Shown: positions 17,958 to 27,188, counted from the stretch's first letter. The stretch is 46,750 nt of DNA from DAITAZ01 sp036824045 (GCA_036824045.1 DAITAZ010000029.1:1-46750), one strand, 5' to 3'. Program-made: numbers and translations. The notes: a model not told the origin generated them from the sequence alone.

Positions 17958-18587
17958 TCATGCGGCCTGGTCCCCCAGTTCCCACAGGTGGTGCGGGTCG
18001 TAGCTCACCACCGCCGCCAGCAGCAGGGTCAGGGTGCCAAAGGCCCAGAGCGCCGGCCCCGGCACCACGGTAAAGCTCATCGAGAGTTTGACGATGGCCA
18101 CCACGATCCCCAGCATGAACACTTCGATCATCCCCCAGGGGCGCAGCGCCTGCACCACTGCCAGCACCCGGACAAACCCGGGCGGCCGCTGCCCGAAAAC
18201 CAGAAAAGCCAGCAGGTAGAGCATGGCCGACAGCTCCAGCCACGGAAACAGCACCGTGGTCGCCAGCACCAGGGAGGCAATCACCGGCCGCCCTTCCCGC
18301 CAGGTGGTGACCACCGCGCCGAGCAAAGTGGAGGCGGAGCGGCTGCCCTGCATCTCCAGCGTGATGATGGGGAAGCCATTGGCGATCAGGAACACGATCA
18401 TCGCCGCCATGACCAGCGCCAACAGTTCCGGCACCGTAAACGGCGCCGCCCGGTACAGGCGGGCGCCACAGCGGGCGCAGCGCGCCGCCTGCCCCCGCGC
18501 CAGCGGGCGGCGGCGGTACAGGGCATCGCATTCGTGGCAGGCCACCAGGCGGGTGCCGGGCCAGTTGCGGCGGGCGAGCGCGTTCAT
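17958..18587 (-). CDS. pqiA: PqiA-like inner-membrane protein, first half
   Basis: A 209-residue protein with the same plan as its downstream neighbour: two CxxC pairs (CHECDALY, CARCGAR), about four membrane spans, and the PqiA signatures ANGFPIITLEMQG and MIEVFMLGIVVAIVKL. It matches the N-terminal half of full-length PqiA. The C-terminus ends cleanly (YDPHHLWELGDQAA), parallel to the end of the second half (FDPRLIWDAKDD), so this is a gene split or a pre-fusion state, not a frameshift. First gene of the four-gene pqi operon. No clear Shine-Dalgarno precedes the ATG. Confidence 0.88.
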   Translation of the reverse strand: MNALARRNWPGTRLVACHECDALYRRRPLARGQAARCARCGARLYRAAPFTVPELLALVMAAMIVFLIANGFPIITLEMQGSRSASTLLGAVVTTWREGRPVIASLVLATTVLFPWLELSAMLYLLAFLVFGQRPPGFVRVLAVVQALRPWGMIEVFMLGIVVAIVKLSMSFTVVPGPALWAFGTLTLLLAAVVSYDPHHLWELGDQAA

Positions 18588-18854
18588 GATCCGCGAATTG
18601 TAGCCAAAGTGCTGCAGTGCAGGCTCAGAACAGGCTCATTGCGCCCCCGCGGGCACACCCATTCCGGCGGCGGGAGCGAGCCCCCCAGCGGAACGCTACG
18701 CGCTGTGATTTAATCAACGGGGGTTGGCCAGCTTCGTGGTTGTGATCACTTCGCCGGCCACCGACCAGGGAAAACCATACACGCAGACCTGCCGGCACCG
18801 ATACGGGGCACGGCGGGCAAGACCCCAACAGGGTTCGCTAAAGGGGAAATTCAC

Positions 18855-21461
18855 ATGAAAGCGGGAAGAACAAGCCGCCGCCGGACGCAAGGCGCAGCGC
18901 CCATGCTTCGCCTGTTGCCGCTGGCGGTCGGCATGGCGGCCATCGGGCCGGTGGCGGCCCAGACCACCACCGCCCCGGAGGTGGTCGTGAGCGGGCAGCG
19001 GGTACCGGAAACGCAGCCCTCGCCCATCGAGTCCATCGCGCCTGACGCGGCGACCATGCGCCGCACCGGCCTGGACGCACCCTCCGAGATCATCCAGCGC
19101 CTGCCCATCCTGGGCGGCAACAGCCTGGCCGAGGCGGGGCTGGGGAACGATCCGCGGGCCGGCCGCAGTTCGCCCTCCATCCACACCCTGGGCAGCAGCC
19201 GCACCCTGAGCCTTGTGGAAGGGCGGCGGATCCTGCCTTCCAGCTACGACTCCGAATCCGGCAACCTCAACGGCTGGCCCTTCATCGCCATCAAGCGCTA
19301 CCGCATCGAAGGCGACGGCAACAGCGCCCGCTACGGCCCCGGCGCGCTGGCCGGAACGGTGGACGTCCAGCTCCGCCCCTTCGCCAACGAAGCGGAGGCC
19401 ACCTGGCACAGCGGCTGGACCCAGGGTGGCGGCGCCCGCTACAACCGGGTGAGCGCGCTCTACGGCACCGTCGAAAATGCCCCGGCCGGGACGGTGCCCC
19501 ACGCTTTCCAGTTCGCCGTGGAGCGGCGCACCCGGGACGGCCTGGTATCGGACCAGCGCAGTTTCGCCCGCACCGGGGACCGCCGGGAAGTCGGCCTCGA
19601 CGGCTATTCCATCGAGGGCTACCCCGGCAGCTATTTCGCCGGCCGTTTCGTCCCCGCCGCCGACTGCCCCGCGAACCGGGTCCGCTTCGGGGCGGTGTGC
19701 TCCTACGACGACGCGCCCTGGAACACCATTTACCCCCGGGTGGAGCAAACCAGCGCCCTGCTCCAGGCCCAGATGCCGCTGCCCAACGGCTGGACCGGCC
19801 GCCTGCGCATGCAGGCGGGGCAGGACAGCTATCTCTACCAGATCGCCCCCCAGCCGATCAGCGACACCTACAGCGCCACCAACACGCCTTTCTTCATGCT
19901 CCCGTCCAGCCGCTACAACCCGAGCGGGGATTTGGCGTTCGTGCTGGGCCGCACCGAGCAACTGGGCGCCCGCCGGGTCCAGACCGACACCACGCAGGGC
20001 CAGTTGGCCCTGGAGGCGAGCGGCAAATGGGCGGGCTGGAATGCCCAGGTGGCGGCGGGCACCGGCACCGTGCGCACGGTGGAACGCCTGCTGTCGGGCT
20101 GGGTCAGCGAATCCGCCTACCGGACCGGCGTGCTCGCCGGGCGCATCAACCCCCTTGGCGCCACCGCCGCCGCGGACATGGACGCCCTGCTCGCCACCGA
20201 CGTCCGGCTCAACGCCGGGATCGGCAGCCTGCGCCAGAACTGGGTGGAGACTCAGGGCAGCCGCGATTTCGCCGTGGGCAAGGGCAGCCTCACCCTCACC
20301 CTGGGCGCGGAATGGCGACGGCAGGCGGCCAGCCAAAGCCACGACCCGCGGATCAACGCTGGTGATGTGCTGAGCTTCGGCCCGCTGGCCAACGCCTCGG
20401 CCGACCGCAGCTTCACCGCTTTGCGCGGCGAGGCCCAGTGGCGCCCCAGTGACAGTGTGGAACTGCTGGCGGCCCTGCGCCACGACCGGGTCACCGGCAC
20501 CCAGGGCTTTACCAGCCCGAGAGTGGCCGGAGACTGGCAGGTCGCCGGCAACGTCCACCTCACTGGGAGCTGGGGGCGCTCCTTTGCCCTCCCCCACCTG
20601 CGGGAGCAGCTCTATGGCACCCGCAGCATTGGCCTGAGTTCGGTCCGGGACCCGATCCGCTGCCCCGCCACCGGAGCGTTCGAAGACTGCCTGGCAGACA
20701 TTGCCCTGCGTGCAGGGGGCAACCCGGATCTCGTCCCCGAGGAAGGTATCCACCGCACCCTGGGCGTGTGGTGGCAGAAGGACGACCTGCGGCTCGCCGC
20801 CCGCCATTGGTCGGTAAGCATCGAGAACGTGATCTACGGCCCCGGGCTCAACTCCCTGCTCAGCGACCCCTTGCTGGCGGCCCGCTACGTTCAGCGCGCG
20901 GCCAGCACCGACGGCCTGGCGGGCCCGATCCAGACGGTGGATGTACGGGTGCAGAACGTGGGCCGGCAGTACGCCCGGGGCGTGGACCTGGAGGCCACCG
21001 GCGCGCTGGGCAAGGCCGCGGGCTGGCACTGGGACTTCACCGCGCTGGCCTCCTACCTGGGCCGGCGCACCCTGTGGGTGTACGGCAGCGACGGCCGCAT
21101 CGACTCCGCCGGCCAGTACCGGGACGCGGGTCCCCTGCCCCGCTGGCGGGCGCTACTCTCGCTGACCGCCGCGCGCGGCAACTGGGAGCACACCCTCTCG
21201 GCGGACTACGTGGGCAGTTACCAGGACACGACCGCCACCGCCACGGACCAGCCCCGGGACGTTCCCAGCTTTGCCGGCCTCGACTGGCACACGCTGATCA
21301 GCCAACCCAAACCCGGCTGGCAACTGGCGCTGGGCGTGCGCAACCTGACCAACCGCAAACCGCCCTTCTCCCGCACCGGCTACATCTCCACCGGCTGGGA
21401 CGCCTGGAATCACGACGCCCTGGGACGGCGCTTCTACCTCGCCCTGAGCTGGCGGCGCTGA
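18855..21461 (+). CDS. TonB-dependent outer-membrane receptor
   Basis: The 868-residue protein has a signal peptide ending VAAQ (about residue 36), a plug domain (APEVVVSGQRVPETQPSP as TonB-box-proximal part, then ETRRTG-like MRRTGLDAPSEIIQRLP, and the SIHTLGSSRTLSLVEGRRILP plug core) and a C-terminal beta-barrel ending in an aromatic strand (RRFYLALSWRR). Such receptors import siderophores, haem, vitamins or other large ligands using TonB energy. Two cysteines (CPANRVRFGAVC) in an extracellular loop may form a disulfide. The ligand is not evident: no siderophore, haem or cobalamin gene, Fur box or riboswitch was recognised nearby. GGGGAA lies seven bases before the ATG. Confidence 0.9.
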   Translation: MKAGRTSRRRTQGAAPMLRLLPLAVGMAAIGPVAAQTTTAPEVVVSGQRVPETQPSPIESIAPDAATMRRTGLDAPSEIIQRLPILGGNSLAEAGLGNDPRAGRSSPSIHTLGSSRTLSLVEGRRILPSSYDSESGNLNGWPFIAIKRYRIEGDGNSARYGPGALAGTVDVQLRPFANEAEATWHSGWTQGGGARYNRVSALYGTVENAPAGTVPHAFQFAVERRTRDGLVSDQRSFARTGDRREVGLDGYSIEGYPGSYFAGRFVPAADCPANRVRFGAVCSYDDAPWNTIYPRVEQTSALLQAQMPLPNGWTGRLRMQAGQDSYLYQIAPQPISDTYSATNTPFFMLPSSRYNPSGDLAFVLGRTEQLGARRVQTDTTQGQLALEASGKWAGWNAQVAAGTGTVRTVERLLSGWVSESAYRTGVLAGRINPLGATAAADMDALLATDVRLNAGIGSLRQNWVETQGSRDFAVGKGSLTLTLGAEWRRQAASQSHDPRINAGDVLSFGPLANASADRSFTALRGEAQWRPSDSVELLAALRHDRVTGTQGFTSPRVAGDWQVAGNVHLTGSWGRSFALPHLREQLYGTRSIGLSSVRDPIRCPATGAFEDCLADIALRAGGNPDLVPEEGIHRTLGVWWQKDDLRLAARHWSVSIENVIYGPGLNSLLSDPLLAARYVQRAASTDGLAGPIQTVDVRVQNVGRQYARGVDLEATGALGKAAGWHWDFTALASYLGRRTLWVYGSDGRIDSAGQYRDAGPLPRWRALLSLTAARGNWEHTLSADYVGSYQDTTATATDQPRDVPSFAGLDWHTLISQPKPGWQLALGVRNLTNRKPPFSRTGYISTGWDAWNHDALGRRFYLALSWRR

Positions 21462-21584
21462 CCGCGGGGTTTGGCCCTGCTGTCGGTACGGTCTTTGCTT
21501 CGTTTGGGATCATCGGCGCCCCATGCCGGCCTGACAGCCGGCATGAGGCCCCCCTCTCCCACGATCCCCAAGGACCCCGCATTC

Positions 21585-22523
21585 ATGAAAACCTTCATCC
21601 GTGTCACCGAAGTCTGGGTGCCCAGCAACGACCGCACCATTCTCGAATACCGGGGCGGCCTCTATGGCGACGCCGCCGCCTTCGGGCTGGCCAGCCGCAA
21701 GTTCTGCTTCGGCCGGGGCGAAGGGCTGCCCGGCCAGGCCTGGGAACAGGGCCACCCGGTGGTACTGCAGGATCTGGCCACCGGCAACTTCCGCCGCAAG
21801 GCCGAAGCCAAGGCCGCCGGGCTGACCTGCGGCATTGCCGTGCCCATCTTCGCCGGCGACTTCCTCACCTCGGTGCTGGTGTTCTTCTGCGGCGACGACG
21901 CGGAGCGGGCCGGCGCCATCGAGCTGTGGCACAACAACGCCGCCGAGTCCTACGACATGCGGCTGGTGGATGGCTACTACGGCAACACCGGCGACGTGTT
22001 CGAGTTCGCCTCCCGCCGCACCGTGTTCCGCCGCGGCCACGGCCTGCCTGGGGTGGTCTGGGAAACCGGCGCCCCCTACTTCATCCCGGACCTGGGCAAA
22101 TCGGACCGCTTCCTGCGCGCCGATTCGGCCACCAAGGTCGGCATCAACCGCGGCTTTGCCCTGCCCTGCCCCGGGCTGGGCGCGGACGACACCTATGTGC
22201 TGGCCTTTCTCTCCGCCCTGGGCACGCCCATCGCCCGCCGCTTCGAGGTGTGGAAGCCCGATCCCAGCCGGCAGCAGCTCACGCGCCAGGAAGGGTTCTG
22301 CGAAACGGGCGGCGATCTGGGCGCCAGCCGGATCACCGTGGACAAAGGCCAGGGGGCCATCGGCACGGCCTTCCTCACCGGCGTGCCGGCGCTGTCGGAC
22401 AACGCGGGCGCCGAGCCCGGCGAAACCGGCGCCCAGGCCGTGGCAGCCGGCCTCAATGCCCTGGTGGCCGTGCCCATCGTCCGCGAAGGCCGCCTCACCA
22501 ACGTGGTTGCCTGGTACTTCTGA
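21585..22523 (+). CDS. Stand-alone triple-GAF-domain protein
   Basis: The 312-residue cytosolic protein consists of three GAF-like repeats of about 105 residues and nothing else. Equivalent segments are RGEGLPGQAWEQG (44-56), RGHGLPGVVWETG (150-162) and KGQGAIGTAFLTG (254-266), and each repeat closes with a core strand (VLVFFC 97-102, VLAFLS 205-210, VVAWYF 307-312). GAF domains bind small ligands, haem or chromophores; no kinase, cyclase or HTH output is attached. The third repeat is more diverged. The NADAR gene begins five bases after this stop, which suggests one transcript. Confidence 0.75.
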   Translation: MKTFIRVTEVWVPSNDRTILEYRGGLYGDAAAFGLASRKFCFGRGEGLPGQAWEQGHPVVLQDLATGNFRRKAEAKAAGLTCGIAVPIFAGDFLTSVLVFFCGDDAERAGAIELWHNNAAESYDMRLVDGYYGNTGDVFEFASRRTVFRRGHGLPGVVWETGAPYFIPDLGKSDRFLRADSATKVGINRGFALPCPGLGADDTYVLAFLSALGTPIARRFEVWKPDPSRQQLTRQEGFCETGGDLGASRITVDKGQGAIGTAFLTGVPALSDNAGAEPGETGAQAVAAGLNALVAVPIVREGRLTNVVAWYF

Positions 22524-22528
22524 CCGCC

Positions 22529-23101
22529 ATGGCCATCGCGACTTTTGAAGAGCTGCTGCGCCAGCTCGCCCTGGGATCGGCGCCCACGTACCTCTGCTTC
22601 TGGGGCCATGAAAGCCCGGCGCCGGACACCGTGGACGCCGCCTGCCTGAGCCAGTGGTACCCGGCAGCGTTCGAGGTGGAGGGCATCCGCTTCGCCACCA
22701 CCGAGCACTACATGATGTGGGCCAAGGCGCTGCTGTTCGGGGATGGGGAGACGGCAGCCCAAATCGCCGCCTCCGACGACCCGGGTGAAGCACAGCGGCT
22801 GGGCCGCCGGGTACGCGGCTTTGACGAAGCCGCCTGGGTCGCGGCCCGGGCGGGCATCGTCTTTCAGGCCAACCAGGCCAAGTTCGGCCAGAACCCCGCG
22901 CTGGCGGCCTATCTCCTGTCCACCGGCAACCGGGTGCTGGTCAACGCCAGCCCCTGGGACGGGATCTGGGGGGTGGGACTGGGGGCGGAGGACCCGCGCA
23001 TCCAGCAGCCACCGGCCTGGCGCGGCCTGAACCTGCTGGGCTTCACCCTGATGCGGGTGCGCGCGAGCCTGGCTCAGCCCACGGGGGCGGCGGCAAGCTG
23101 A
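22529..23101 (+). CDS. NADAR-family (YbiA-like) protein
   Basis: The 190-residue protein has the NADAR-domain pattern: LCFWGHES near the N-terminus, TTEHYMMWAKALLFGD at about residues 53-68, and the C-terminal LLSTGNRVLVNASPWDGIWGVGLG. NADAR proteins are N-glycosidases linked to riboflavin-intermediate, ADP-ribose or NAD-related metabolism; YbiA of E. coli removes damaged riboflavin precursors. It lies five bases after the triple-GAF gene. Its last 28 bases overlap, tail to tail, the 3' end of fdsD on the other strand. Confidence 0.85.
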   Translation: MAIATFEELLRQLALGSAPTYLCFWGHESPAPDTVDAACLSQWYPAAFEVEGIRFATTEHYMMWAKALLFGDGETAAQIAASDDPGEAQRLGRRVRGFDEAAWVAARAGIVFQANQAKFGQNPALAAYLLSTGNRVLVNASPWDGIWGVGLGAEDPRIQQPPAWRGLNLLGFTLMRVRASLAQPTGAAAS

Positions 23102-23304
23102 CGCACGGCTTCTTCCACCAGCGGGTCGAGCCCGCTTTCGGGGCCCGTGGTCTCCAGATGCACCAGGAGGGCGCGACGCATGCGCGGTTCCCAGAACTTG
23201 CGCAGGTGGGCGGCGATGTCGGCAACGGCCTGCGCCCGATCCGGATAGGCCGCGAAGAACTGGCCGATCTGGTTGGCCATGGTGACGAGGTGGCTGGCAT
23301 CCAT
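23074..23304 (-). CDS. fdsD: NAD-dependent formate dehydrogenase, delta subunit
   Basis: A 76-residue protein matching the small FdsD subunit in size, position and pattern (LVTMANQIGQFFAAYPD near the start, HLRKFWEPRMR in the middle). In Cupriavidus/Rhodobacter-type enzymes the delta subunit is needed for a stable, active complex or for molybdenum-cofactor insertion. It is the last gene of the operon, three bases after fdhD, and overlaps the convergent NADAR gene by 28 bases. Confidence 0.88.
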   Translation of the reverse strand: MDASHLVTMANQIGQFFAAYPDRAQAVADIAAHLRKFWEPRMRRALLVHLETTGPESGLDPLVEEAVRQLAAAPVG

Positions 23305-23307
23305 CGG

Positions 23308-24165
23308 TCAGAGCCCCGTGATGTGCTGTCGGTGGGTGTAAATGGTGAGGCGGCCCGCCCGGGCGTGCCCCGCCAGGGTGAGGCCACAATCCTGGGCCGT
23401 GTCCACGGCCAGGGCGGTGGGCGCAGCCATGGCCAGCATCAGGCCGATGCGGGCGCTGGCGGCTTTTTGCACCATCTCCACGCTGGCGCGGCTGCTCACC
23501 AGGGCAAAGCCGGCAGCCGGGTCGTGCCCGGCCCGGGCCAGGGCGCCGATGAGCTTGTCGAGCGCGTTGTGCCGGCCCACGTCCTCCCGCACCAGGTGAA
23601 GCAGGCCATCCGGCCCCGCCCAGGCTGCCGCATGGGCGGCGTGGGTGGCATCGCGCAGGGGCTGGTGGCGGCCCAACTGCGCCAGCGCCGCTTGCAGCGC
23701 GGACAGGCTGAAGGCGCGGACAGCAGGCAAGGGGTCGGGCCGCCGCGCTGCCGCCTGCAGGCTTTCGATCCCGCACAGGCCACAGCCGCTGCGCCCGGCG
23801 AGGCTGCGGCGGCGCACCTTGAGCCGGGCAAAGGCGGCACTGGCCACCTCCAGTTCCACCCGCGTGCCCGCCGCCTCGGGGAACACCTCGCAGCCATAGA
23901 GCTGCCCCGGGTGATCGAGGATGCCTTCGCTCAGGCAGAAGCCCAGCGCGAAATCCTCCAGGTCCGCCGGCGTCGCCAGCATCACCGCGTGGGAGATGCC
24001 GTTGACCACCAGCGCCACCGGCACTTCCTCGATGAGCGACTCCACGCTTTCCAGGGCCGCATCCGCGCCGTCGCCCACGCGCAGGCCACGGGCAGTCCGC
24101 TGGACGGCGAGGGGCGGCGCCTCGGGCACCGAACCGTCGTCGGGCACGACCGGGCAGGCTTTCAT
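23308..24165 (-). CDS. fdhD: Formate dehydrogenase accessory sulfurtransferase FdhD (FdsC)
   Basis: FdhD passes sulfur from a cysteine desulfurase to the molybdenum cofactor before its insertion in formate dehydrogenase. The 285-residue protein shows the family marks: VNGISHAVMLATPADLEDFALGFCLSEGI near residues 55-85, the CxxC catalytic pair in RSGCGLCGIE, REDVGRHNALDKLIG, and SSRASVEMVQKA. The ATG at 24165 overlaps the fdsA stop (ATGA), so translation is coupled. In fds operons this gene is also called fdsC. Confidence 0.93.
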   Translation of the reverse strand: MKACPVVPDDGSVPEAPPLAVQRTARGLRVGDGADAALESVESLIEEVPVALVVNGISHAVMLATPADLEDFALGFCLSEGILDHPGQLYGCEVFPEAAGTRVELEVASAAFARLKVRRRSLAGRSGCGLCGIESLQAAARRPDPLPAVRAFSLSALQAALAQLGRHQPLRDATHAAHAAAWAGPDGLLHLVREDVGRHNALDKLIGALARAGHDPAAGFALVSSRASVEMVQKAASARIGLMLAMAAPTALAVDTAQDCGLTLAGHARAGRLTIYTHRQHITGL

Positions 24166-27056
24166 GACACGGCCCCCCGCTCCCGGCGGGGCAGCATCCC
24201 CCGCTGGGCGGCATCCCGGGCCTGATGGCGGGCCTGCCATTGCGAAGGCTGGCTGACGCGGGTGACCTGGACGGCGGTCACCTTGTATTCCGGGCAATTG
24301 GTGGCCCAGTCGGAGTTGTCGGTGGTGATCACGTTGGCGCCGGACTCCGGATGATGGAAGGTGGTGTAGACCACCCCCGGCTGCACCCGTTCGGTGAGGG
24401 TGGCACGCAGCACCGTCTGCCCGGCGCGGCTGGCGATGCCCACCCAGTCGCCCTCGGCCACGCCCCGTTCCTGGGCATCGTGGGGATGGATTTCCAGCCG
24501 GTCCTCCGCATGCCAGGCGGTGTTGCCGGTGCGCCGGGTCTGGGCGCCCACGTTGTACTGGCTGAGGATCCGCCCGGTGGTGAGCAGCAGCGGGTAACGG
24601 CTGTTGGCCCGCTCCGCCGTGGGCACGAAGGCGGTGAGCATGAAGCGCCCGCGGCCGCGCACAAACCCGCCCACATGCATGATGGGCGTGCCCTCCGGGG
24701 CCGCCGCATGGCACGGCCACTGGATGCTGCCCATCTCTTCCAGCCGGGCGTAGCTGACGCCCGCGAAGCTGGGGGTGAGGCGGGCGATCTCGTCCATGAT
24801 CTGGCCCGGATGCTGGTAGTCCATGGGGTAGCCCAGGGCATTGGCCAGGGCCTGGGTCACCTCCCAGTCCGCCTTGCCGGCCAGGGGCGGCATCACCCGC
24901 CGCACCCGGGAGATGCGCCGCTCCGCGTTGGTGAACGTGCCGTCCTTCTCGAGGAAGGAGCTGCCGGGGAGAAAGACGTGGGCGTACTTGGCGGTTTCGT
25001 TGAGGAAGATGTCCTGCACCACCACGCATTCCATGGCGCGCAGTGCGGCTTCCACATGCTGGGTGTTGGGGTCGGACTGGGCGAGGTCTTCACCCTCGAT
25101 GTAGAGGCCCCGGAAGGAGCCGTCCAGCGCCGCCTCGAACATGTTGGGGATGCGCAGGCCCGGCTCCGGGTCCAGGGTCACCCCCCATTCCGCCTCGAAG
25201 CTGGCGCGCACGGTGGCGTCCGCCACGTGCCGGTAGCCCGGGAACTCGTGGGGGAAGGAGCCCATGTCGCAGGACCCCTGCACGTTGTTCTGCCCCCGCA
25301 GCGGGTTCACCCCCACCCCCAGGCGGCCCACGTTGCCCGTCACCATGGCCAGGTTGGCGATGGCCATGACCATGGTGGAGCCCTGGCTGTGTTCGGTGAC
25401 CCCCAGGCCGTAGTAGATGGCCGCGTTCAGCGGCCGCTCGCCGCGCGGCCCCGCCGCCGGGCCGGTGGCGTAGAGCCGGGCGGCGCCCCGCACCTGCGCG
25501 GCGGGCACGCCGGTGACCGCCTCGGTGGCCTCCGGCGAGTTTTCCGGCCGGGCCACGAATTCCCGCCACAGGGCGAAAGAAGCGGCGTCGCAGCGCTCGG
25601 CCACGTAGTCTTCCGCCACCAGCCCCTCGGTGACGATCACATGGGCCAGGGCATTGGCGACCGCCACATTGGTGCCTGGGCGCAGCTTGAGGTGAAAGTC
25701 CGCCTTCACATGGGGGGCGCTCACCAGCTCGATGGCACGGGGGTCCACCACGATCAGCCGCGCCCCCTGGCGCAGCCGCCGCTTGAGCAGGGAACCGAAT
25801 ACCGGATGCCCCTCGGTGGGGTTGGCGCCGATCACCATGATCACGTCCGCCTGCAGCACCGAATCGAAGGTCTGGGTGCCGGCGGAGGTGCCGAAGGTCT
25901 GCCCCAGGCCGTAGCCGGTGGGGCTGTGGCACACCCGGGCGCAGGTGTCCACGTTGTTGTTGCCAAAGGCCGCCCGCACCAGCTTCTGCACCAGGTAGGT
26001 TTCTTCGTTGGTGCAGCGGCTGGAGGTGATCCCCCCCACCGCGCCACGGCCGTGCGTGGCCTGGATGCGGCGGAACGCGCTGGCGGCGTGCTGGATGGCC
26101 ACCTCCCAGCTCACCGGCTGCCAGGGCTCTTCGATGCTCGCCCGGATCATGGGCGTGGTGATGCGGTCCGGATGGGTGGCGTAGCCCCAGGCGAAACGCC
26201 CCTTGACGCAGGAATGGCCGTGGTTGGCCTGCCCGTCCTTGTGCGGAACCATGCGCACCACCTGATTGCCCTTCACCTGGGCCTCGAAGGCGCAGCCCAC
26301 GCCGCAATAGGCGCAGGTGGTCACCACCGCCCGGTCCGGCAGACCGTTGTCGATCACGGATTTTTCGCTCAGGGTGGCCGTCGGACAAGCCTGCACGCAG
26401 GCCCCGCAGGAGACGCATTCCGACTGCAGGAAGGTCTCGTCCATTCCCGCCGCCACCCGGGCGTCGAAGCCCCGGCCGGCGATGGTCAGCGCGAACGTGC
26501 CCTGGGTCTGCTCGCAGGCCCGCACGCAGCGGCTGCAGACGATGCATTTGCCCGGATCGAAGGTGAAATAGGGATTGGATGCGTCCTTGGGCGCAGCGCT
26601 GGCGGCATCGAAATGGTTGGCGCCCGCCATGCCGTAGCGCACCTCCCGCAGGCCCACCGCGCCGGCAGCGTCCTGCAGTTCGCAATCGCCATTGGCCGCG
26701 CAGGTCAGGCAATCCAGCGGATGATCGGAGAGGTACAACTCCATCACCCCCCGCCGCAACTCCGCCAGCCGCGGCGATTGGGTCCGCACCACCATGCCCG
26801 GCTCGACGAAGGTGGTGCACGAGGCCGGGTACCCCCGGCGCCCCTCCACCTCCACCAGGCACAGGCGGCAAGAGCCAAAAGGCTCCAGGCTGTCCGTCGC
26901 GCACAGCTTGGGGATAGCGGTCTCCAGCACTGCCGCCGCCCGCATCACCGACGTGCCTGCCGGCACCGTCACGGTCTGCCCGTCGATGGTCAAGCTCACC
27001 CGCTCGCCCGCGTCCCGGGCGGGCGTTCCATAATCCGTGCCTAGCAATAGGCCCAT
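24162..27056 (-). CDS. fdsA: NAD-dependent formate dehydrogenase, catalytic alpha subunit
   Basis: This 964-residue cytosolic molybdo-enzyme oxidises formate to CO2 and passes electrons through Fe-S clusters to FdsB. The N-terminus is NuoG-like: a [2Fe-2S] domain (GSCRLCLVEVEG), a His-ligated cluster (HPLDCLTCAANGDC) and two [4Fe-4S] motifs (CIVCSRCVRAC, CVSCGACVQAC). The molybdopterin domain begins with CAYCGVGC. The catalytic residue is cysteine (RVCHSPTGYG), not selenocysteine. Length is that of FdsA (about 960). The start at 27056 (MGLLLG) is preceded by GAGGA; the frame is open 16 codons further. A 132-bp gap to fdsB contains a palindrome. fdhD follows with overlap. Confidence 0.96.
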   Translation of the reverse strand: MGLLLGTDYGTPARDAGERVSLTIDGQTVTVPAGTSVMRAAAVLETAIPKLCATDSLEPFGSCRLCLVEVEGRRGYPASCTTFVEPGMVVRTQSPRLAELRRGVMELYLSDHPLDCLTCAANGDCELQDAAGAVGLREVRYGMAGANHFDAASAAPKDASNPYFTFDPGKCIVCSRCVRACEQTQGTFALTIAGRGFDARVAAGMDETFLQSECVSCGACVQACPTATLSEKSVIDNGLPDRAVVTTCAYCGVGCAFEAQVKGNQVVRMVPHKDGQANHGHSCVKGRFAWGYATHPDRITTPMIRASIEEPWQPVSWEVAIQHAASAFRRIQATHGRGAVGGITSSRCTNEETYLVQKLVRAAFGNNNVDTCARVCHSPTGYGLGQTFGTSAGTQTFDSVLQADVIMVIGANPTEGHPVFGSLLKRRLRQGARLIVVDPRAIELVSAPHVKADFHLKLRPGTNVAVANALAHVIVTEGLVAEDYVAERCDAASFALWREFVARPENSPEATEAVTGVPAAQVRGAARLYATGPAAGPRGERPLNAAIYYGLGVTEHSQGSTMVMAIANLAMVTGNVGRLGVGVNPLRGQNNVQGSCDMGSFPHEFPGYRHVADATVRASFEAEWGVTLDPEPGLRIPNMFEAALDGSFRGLYIEGEDLAQSDPNTQHVEAALRAMECVVVQDIFLNETAKYAHVFLPGSSFLEKDGTFTNAERRISRVRRVMPPLAGKADWEVTQALANALGYPMDYQHPGQIMDEIARLTPSFAGVSYARLEEMGSIQWPCHAAAPEGTPIMHVGGFVRGRGRFMLTAFVPTAERANSRYPLLLTTGRILSQYNVGAQTRRTGNTAWHAEDRLEIHPHDAQERGVAEGDWVGIASRAGQTVLRATLTERVQPGVVYTTFHHPESGANVITTDNSDWATNCPEYKVTAVQVTRVSQPSQWQARHQARDAAQRGMLPRRERGAVS

Positions 27057-27144
27057 GTTTGCATCCTCATCTGCTCCGCCCGCCTTTCCAGCCCCCCGCG
27101 CCAACCCTCCCCCTCCCCAGCCCCCGGAAGGAACTGGGAGAAAA

Positions 27145-27159
27145 CGGGGTCGGACCCCG
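27145..27159. repeat. REP-like 15-bp palindrome between fdsB and fdsA
   Basis: CGGGGTCGGACCCCG is a perfect inverted repeat with 7-bp arms around one central base, flanked by AAAA on the left. It sits in the 132-bp fdsB-fdsA gap, the only sizeable gap in the operon. The string resembles extragenic palindromes often linked to REP-associated transposases; no second copy was found in this window. Confidence 0.5.
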
Positions 27160-27188
27160 AAATCAACCCGATGTGGGAGGCGGAAAAA

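Noticed and set aside
18588..18854. Possible cobalamin or other riboswitch before the TonB receptor
   Set aside because: No B12-box or other conserved riboswitch core could be matched; only GC-rich short repeats are present.
18714..21029. A 771-codon open frame on the minus strand opposite the TonB receptor
   Set aside because: It is antisense to a receptor with clear domains; its composition (Gly/Ala/His/Arg-rich) and lack of motifs show a high-GC shadow frame. The same holds for long antisense frames over fdsA, trkA, trkH, nifE and the P-type ATPase.
25900..25960. Selenocysteine at the active site of FdsA
   Set aside because: The active-site codon is an ordinary cysteine codon in RVCHSPT and there is no in-frame TGA.
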